33,216 nt of DNA, taken from positions 1 to 33,216 of the IMG/VR virus record IMGVR_UViG_3300020165_000084. One strand, 5' to 3'. Source of the stretch: a virus. The notes below the pieces were generated by a model. That model worked only from the letters and a program-made list of their open reading frames with translations. It had not been told where the DNA came from and made no database searches. Position 1 is the first letter of the stretch, and each line of letters begins with the position of its first letter. Positions 28,745 through 33,216 of the stretch are shown here, one piece after another. The position numbers and the translations under genes were made by a program.

Positions 28745-29293
28745 ATGGCTAACGAAATATATAATACAACTTGGTGGGGCAATGCTTTGGATACTGCAAG
28801 AACTGCTGGTACTGAGCCAGATTTCTTTGGTAGTCAGATGAAACTGCTTACAAGTGAGCAGGATAACTTACTTGTAAACGGAGATTTTAGTAATGGAACT
28901 ACGGATTGGAATTTCACAAGCGGTGCAACTTTAACAGATTTAGGAGCAAAAATAACACATACTCCAACGGCTGGCTCTATAGCACAACCTAATGTTTTAG
29001 TAATAGGTAAGGAATACAAACTTACTTATGAAATTACTGAAAAAATCACGGGAGGGTTAAAATTTAATTCTGCTGTAAATACAACAATGATTACAAGTGT
29101 TGGAGTACACACAAAGTACTTTGAAGCAGATGGTACAACCGTCGTTGTCGCAAGAACAGACGCAAGTAACAATGACGTAACTATAACAAACATATCAGTA
29201 CAAGCAGTTAGATTAGACTTAGACCAAATAGAAGCAAAAAAATGTTTAGCAGACTGGATTCACGTAACTGCATTACAAGACTTAAATAATTAA
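28745..29293 (+). CDS. Tail fibre-type protein with carbohydrate-binding-like domain
   Basis: A 182-residue protein. After an N-terminal segment with TTWWGNALDTARTAG, residues 42-155 contain NLLVNGDFSNGTTDWNFTSG and GKEYKLTYEIT, the usual opening of carbohydrate-binding-like jelly-roll modules. The C-terminal RLDLDQIEAKKCLADWIHV is helical. It starts the adhesin block and likely forms a short fibre or attachment part. Confidence 0.6.
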   Translation: MANEIYNTTWWGNALDTARTAGTEPDFFGSQMKLLTSEQDNLLVNGDFSNGTTDWNFTSGATLTDLGAKITHTPTAGSIAQPNVLVIGKEYKLTYEITEKITGGLKFNSAVNTTMITSVGVHTKYFEADGTTVVVARTDASNNDVTITNISVQAVRLDLDQIEAKKCLADWIHVTALQDLNN

Positions 29294-29296
29294 ACA

Positions 29297-30574
29297 ATGG
29301 CAAAACCAAAATTAGCATTAATACCAGCAGCACAAGGAGACAAGTTTTATTCTGTACTCCCATCAGATGGAGTAGGAGACTTTGACTTTACAAGAGCAAG
29401 TACTGGAACTAGAATAGCACCAACTGGACTAATAGAAGAAGTAGCAAGTGGAGATTCAAGACTAAACTACGACTTATTAAATGGTAAAGTAGTTAATTGT
29501 CCTCATTACCTTTTAGAACCAGCTAGGACTAATCTTATAACTTATTCAGAAGATTTTAGTAATTCTTATTGGATTAAAGGTGATTCGACAGTTAGTATAA
29601 ATCAAGCAATTTCTCCAGATGGTAGTTTAAATGCTGATAAATTAACACCAAACAATATAACTGCAATTGCTTTTATCTACTATCAAGTTACTTTAAGCGC
29701 TTCTAATTATACGTTTTCTTTTTTTGTGAAATATAATGGTAGACAATATTTGCAATTATTATTTGGAAGTAGCGCATCTACTGATTTTTCTAACTTTGAC
29801 TTAATAAATGGCATTGTTACATCTGGAACTGGAGAAATAAAAAATTATGGAAATGATTGGTATAAAATATCTTTAACTGCAAATGTAAACTCTGGAGCAA
29901 CACAAATATATTTATTGAGTATTGACAATGCATCATCTTTAAGGGCAGCATCATCTACTGGTAATGGAATTGATGGATATTACATCTGGGGCGCACAAAT
30001 AGAACAAAGCTCTTACCCAACAAGCTACATTCCTACTAATGGAACAGCAATTACAAGAGCAGCAGAAACTGCTGATGGCTCTGGAGATGCAGCTACGTTT
30101 AACGATTCAGAAGGTGTTTTGATGCTTGAGGGAAGTTTTGTTGATGATACATCTTTTAAAGGAATATCTATTAGTAATGGCTCAAATTCAAATAATATTC
30201 GTATTTATCATTCAGTAACAGATAATCAATTAGTTTTTAGAGTAACTGTAAATAGTGTAGACCAAGCTTTAAGATTATACACATTAAACGATACATCTTT
30301 ATACAATAAAATATCCTTTAAATACAAAGAAAATGATTTTAATGTTTTTATTAATGGATTTAAACTTTTAACAGATGATAGTGGCTCTACTTTTGCAAGT
30401 GGTGTTTTAAATCAATTAAATTTTAATAGAGGAGATGGACTAGACCCTTTTTACGGAAACACTAGAGAAGTACAATACTTTGATTCAGCATTAACAGACG
30501 CACAATTAGAAACACTAACAAGTTGGACATCATTACAAGAAATGATTACATCTCAATTATATACAAATTACTAA
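29297..30574 (+). CDS. Tail adhesin, paralogue 1 of 3
   Basis: A 425-residue protein of two beta-rich domains. Shared landmarks: DFTRASTGTR (29-38), a LLEPARTNLITYSEDF region near 71-87, then jelly-roll-like strands, YGNDWYKIS, YIWGAQIEQSSYPTSYIPT (about 230-248), TRAAET, FNDSEGVLMLEG, and a LamG-like second domain with KYKENDFNVFINGF and ALTDAQLETLTSW at the end. Such proteins bind surface sugars. The N-terminus differs from paralogues 2 and 3, so it may attach elsewhere on the tail. Its stop overlaps the next ATG by 1 base. Confidence 0.7.
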   Translation: MAKPKLALIPAAQGDKFYSVLPSDGVGDFDFTRASTGTRIAPTGLIEEVASGDSRLNYDLLNGKVVNCPHYLLEPARTNLITYSEDFSNSYWIKGDSTVSINQAISPDGSLNADKLTPNNITAIAFIYYQVTLSASNYTFSFFVKYNGRQYLQLLFGSSASTDFSNFDLINGIVTSGTGEIKNYGNDWYKISLTANVNSGATQIYLLSIDNASSLRAASSTGNGIDGYYIWGAQIEQSSYPTSYIPTNGTAITRAAETADGSGDAATFNDSEGVLMLEGSFVDDTSFKGISISNGSNSNNIRIYHSVTDNQLVFRVTVNSVDQALRLYTLNDTSLYNKISFKYKENDFNVFINGFKLLTDDSGSTFASGVLNQLNFNRGDGLDPFYGNTREVQYFDSALTDAQLETLTSWTSLQEMITSQLYTNY

Positions 30575-31884
30575 TGGCACAAACACTAAAATTTGGAAAT
30601 AAAGTATGGGCAGCTAAAGAAGATTCTGTACTGGCATACAACGACATCAATAACAACTATAAGCCTTTGCCTTTCGACTTTGCAAGAGCAAGTATAGGAA
30701 CAAGAGTAAACAAAGATGGTCTAATAGAAACAATGGGGCAAGATATAGCAAGAATAGACTATACAGATAGTGCTGATGGTGTTCTTTTGTTAGAGCCTAG
30801 TTCTACTAATCTTATAACATATTCAGAAGATTTTTCTCAATGGACTACTGATAGAGTAACAGTATCTCAAAACCAAATTGTTTCACCAAATGGAACTTTA
30901 AATGCAGATTTAATTGCTGAAAATTCTGAAAATAACATACATAGAATTTACATAGGTTCAATAACTTTAACTGATAATGTTGATTATACAATTACTGTTT
31001 TTGCAAAGAAAGGAACTTCAAATGCAATTCAACTAACACCAACATCTACATCTGCTATTGGTAGTGGTAGGGCAAACTTTGATTTAGACAATGGAATTTT
31101 AGGGGCTGTCAGTGGGGGCACTGCAGAAATTAAAGATTATGGAAATGGCTGGTATAGATGTTCTTACTCTTTTGAAGCATTGGCAACTGCTACATCAGCA
31201 ATAGCTGTAAATTTAATTAATGATGATTTAAATGCTGTAAGAAATGTTACTTATCTTGGAAATATCAATAATAACGTCTATTTATGGGGCGCACAATTTG
31301 AAGCCTTATCCTACCCTACATCTTACATACCAACATCTGGCTCAACAGTAACAAGAGCAGCAGAGACTTGTAATAACTCTGGTAATAGTGAAGTGTTTAA
31401 TGATAGTGAGGGAGTATTGTTTTTAGATATTAATTATAAAAACATACAATCTACTTGGCAAGGAATTGCAATAACAAATAATAATTCTGCAAGTAATAGA
31501 ATATTTATAGGTACTGCACTTAACACAAAAACTTTAGAAATTTATTTTCAATCTGGTGGAGTTGTTTTATGGCAACCAGACTTTGAATTATCAAAAATTA
31601 ATCAATTTCAAAAAATAGCAGTAAAGTACAAAGCTAATGATTTAGCGTTATTTGTAAATGGTTTTGAGGTAGCTACAGATAATTCAGTAACAACAATGCC
31701 TATTGGCTTATCTCTTTTAGGTTTCTTTGGTTTTCTCACTTCAGAACCTCAATATGGGTGTACAAAAGAAATTGGCTACTACGATACAGCTTTAACAGAT
31801 GCAGAACTAGAAACATTAACATCATACAGAAACTGGGTGTCTATGGTAAACGAATTAAATTTAAACATAATATACAATGGCTAA
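30574..31884 (+). CDS. Tail adhesin, paralogue 2 of 3
   Basis: A 436-residue protein starting MAQTLKFGNKVWA; the frame is open to an ATG at 30523, but 30574 is chosen because its N-terminus matches paralogue 3 (MANTLKFGNGQWA) and overlaps the previous stop as TAATG. It keeps the shared landmarks DFARASIGTR, LLEPSSTNLITYSEDF, YGNGWYR, YLWGAQFEALSYPTSYIPT, FNDSEGVLFLD and ALTDAELETLTSY. It overlaps the third copy by 8 bases. Confidence 0.7.
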   Translation: MAQTLKFGNKVWAAKEDSVLAYNDINNNYKPLPFDFARASIGTRVNKDGLIETMGQDIARIDYTDSADGVLLLEPSSTNLITYSEDFSQWTTDRVTVSQNQIVSPNGTLNADLIAENSENNIHRIYIGSITLTDNVDYTITVFAKKGTSNAIQLTPTSTSAIGSGRANFDLDNGILGAVSGGTAEIKDYGNGWYRCSYSFEALATATSAIAVNLINDDLNAVRNVTYLGNINNNVYLWGAQFEALSYPTSYIPTSGSTVTRAAETCNNSGNSEVFNDSEGVLFLDINYKNIQSTWQGIAITNNNSASNRIFIGTALNTKTLEIYFQSGGVVLWQPDFELSKINQFQKIAVKYKANDLALFVNGFEVATDNSVTTMPIGLSLLGFFGFLTSEPQYGCTKEIGYYDTALTDAELETLTSYRNWVSMVNELNLNIIYNG

Positions 31885-33082
31885 TACATTAAAATTTGGT
31901 AATGGACAATGGGCAACTGGTAACGGACAAGTCCTTGCGTATAATGACGAGAACTCTAACTTTAAACCTCTACCATTTGACTTTACAAGAGCATCAAGTG
32001 GAACAACAGTTAATCAATCTGGTTTAATAGAAACAGTAGGTAGTGGAATACCAAGAATAGACTTTCAAGGAAATACTAAAGGTGCTTTATTATTAGAGCC
32101 TAGTAGGACTAATTTAGTTACTAAATCTGAAAACATCCAAGATTGGAATAGAGCAAGTAACGCTACTGCTGAATTTGGTTATCAAGACCCATTTAAAGGC
32201 AATAAAGCAGTTAAATTAACAAGTTCATCTGGTGCTCAAGCATACCAAGTATATCAATCTTCAAGTGCTTTGTCAGGTGGTACAACATACACATTTAGTA
32301 TGTACGCAAAAAAAGGTTCTGGTTATTTATTTAGATTAGATTTTGCTATTCCAGATAATGGTAATGTTGTTATAGATTTAAGAGATGGTAGTTTAGTTTC
32401 TGAAGGTGGAATTGGTTACATAACTTATGATGTAGAGTCTGTATCAAATGGTTGGTATCGTATATCAATGACGGGTACTTTTAGTTCATCTGCATATTAT
32501 AGAGCTGGTTTATCTAACCAACAAGGGGATTGTTATGTTGCTTTTGCACAACTAGAAGCTGGAAGCTACGCTACTTCTTATATACCAACAAGTGGAAGTG
32601 CTGTAACGAGAGTGGCAGAGACTTGTACTAATGGAGGTAATGAACAGGTAATAAATTCAACAGAGGGAGTTCTATATGCAGAGATAGCTGCTTTAAGTAA
32701 TGACGGAACAAATAGGTTACTTTCTTTAAGCAATGGCACAAGTACAAATAGAATTTTTTTAGGTTTTAATTCTTTATCTAATAGAATAAGGTTTAGAGTT
32801 CAAGTTAATAATGTTTATCAAGCCGAAGATACTTTTATTGTTGCTGATACAACTCAATATTTAAAAATAGCTTTTAAGTTCAAAGAAAATGATTTTGCTT
32901 TATGGATTAACGGAGTAGAAGTAATTGTAGATAATTCTGGTAGCACCTTTTCATCTAATACTCTTAATAAATTAAATTTTGATAGCGCAGTTGGGGGTTC
33001 TCCTCTTTACGGAAACTGCAAAGATTTAAGAGTATATAACGAAGCATTATCAGACGCAGAATTACAAGCATTAACAAGTTAA
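31877..33082 (+). CDS. Tail adhesin, paralogue 3 of 3
   Basis: A 401-residue protein with the same N-terminal tag as paralogue 2 (LKFGNGQWA, VLAYNDENSNFKPLPFDFTRASSG in pieces) and the shared end ALSDAELQALTS. The central strands (YQVYQSSSALSGGTTYTFSMYAKKG) are different from the other copies, as expected where receptors are bound. A small hairpin follows the stop. Confidence 0.7.
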   Translation: MANTLKFGNGQWATGNGQVLAYNDENSNFKPLPFDFTRASSGTTVNQSGLIETVGSGIPRIDFQGNTKGALLLEPSRTNLVTKSENIQDWNRASNATAEFGYQDPFKGNKAVKLTSSSGAQAYQVYQSSSALSGGTTYTFSMYAKKGSGYLFRLDFAIPDNGNVVIDLRDGSLVSEGGIGYITYDVESVSNGWYRISMTGTFSSSAYYRAGLSNQQGDCYVAFAQLEAGSYATSYIPTSGSAVTRVAETCTNGGNEQVINSTEGVLYAEIAALSNDGTNRLLSLSNGTSTNRIFLGFNSLSNRIRFRVQVNNVYQAEDTFIVADTTQYLKIAFKFKENDFALWINGVEVIVDNSGSTFSSNTLNKLNFDSAVGGSPLYGNCKDLRVYNEALSDAELQALTS

Positions 33083-33097
33083 GTGTAAAAATTACAC
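33083..33097 (+). other. Small hairpin after adhesin gene
   Basis: GTGTAA (33083-33088) / TTACAC (33092-33097), a perfect 6-bp inverted repeat with a 3-base loop, right after the stop. No T run follows, so it is not a clear terminator; it may protect the mRNA end or be a binding site. Confidence 0.5.
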
Positions 33098-33124
33098 CTA
33101 TAATAATAACAAAAGTAAATAAAT

Positions 33125-33216
33125 ATGAAAATTAGTAAATACGAATTTGATTCACAAGAAGCAGCAGAATTAAAAATAGCAGCTTTACCTCATTCAACTG
33201 ATGAAGATGGTAATTC
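33125..33216 (+). CDS. Start of an unknown protein, 3' end missing
   Basis: An ATG at 33125 opens a frame that continues off the window: MKISKYEFDSQEAAELKIAA and onward, 30 residues visible. It has A-rich upstream sequence like other starts here. Too short to assign. Confidence 0.6.
   Translation, partial: MKISKYEFDSQEAAELKIAALPHSTDEDGN

Overview
The window is a contiguous piece of a tailed double-stranded DNA phage that almost certainly infects a member of the Bacteroidota, most likely a flavobacterium. The DNA is very A+T-rich and every credible gene reads on the + strand. Starts are preceded by A-rich leaders rather than Shine-Dalgarno sequences, and several intergenic regions carry the Bacteroidota promoter shape (TTTG, 19-20 bases, TATATTGC or TATATTTG). 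The long tape measure protein and a separate tail-tube-like protein suggest a siphovirus. I see no integrase, excisionase, CI-like repressor, tRNA gene or CRISPR array, so nothing here shows a temperate lifestyle. Both ends cut through genes.

Layout. 1-1641: a cut beta-barrel-like protein, an M15 peptidase endolysin, a tiny ORF and a holin. 1843-2229: a degenerate M15-like protein closed by a terminator. 2344-9878: a dense early/middle block of overlapping genes, with ERF annealing protein, SSB, RecA-like ATPase, RusA-like resolvase, a sigma-factor-like protein, calcineurin-like phosphoesterase, dATP/dGTP diphosphohydrolase-type domain, PD-(D/E)XK-like protein, FEN-type exonuclease and a DnaA domain IV-like protein. 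9892-11497: small and large terminase. 11501-14164: an unusual array of GTTTAACATTA repeats, then about eleven tiny genes driven by two look-alike promoter cassettes. 14165-14805: about 640 bases without a gene, holding what looks like a large structured RNA. 14857-22466: tail genes, including a tail-chaperone pair joined by a -1 frameshift on nine T's, and the tape measure. 22502-28726: protease, scaffold, capsid, tail tube, portal and connector. 28745-33082: tail adhesins, including three tandem paralogues.

How it works together. Early genes are fired by host-type promoters. They make recombination and replication proteins and a small sigma-like protein. A motif (CGTTATCA, abutting the start codon) recurs in front of the terminase, tail, protease and post-capsid transcription units and nowhere obvious in the early block, which makes it a candidate late promoter or late translation signal. 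Strong hairpin terminators close the single-stranded DNA-binding, capsid and tail-tube genes.

The observations most worth checking are the structured RNA region (14292-14816), the GTTTAACATTA array behind terL, the CGTTATCA motif together with the sigma-like gene, the dual-coding frameshift gene, the phased TTTTAAC promoter cassettes, and the M15-like protein that has lost two metal ligands. All family assignments are from reading motifs by eye; no database search was run.
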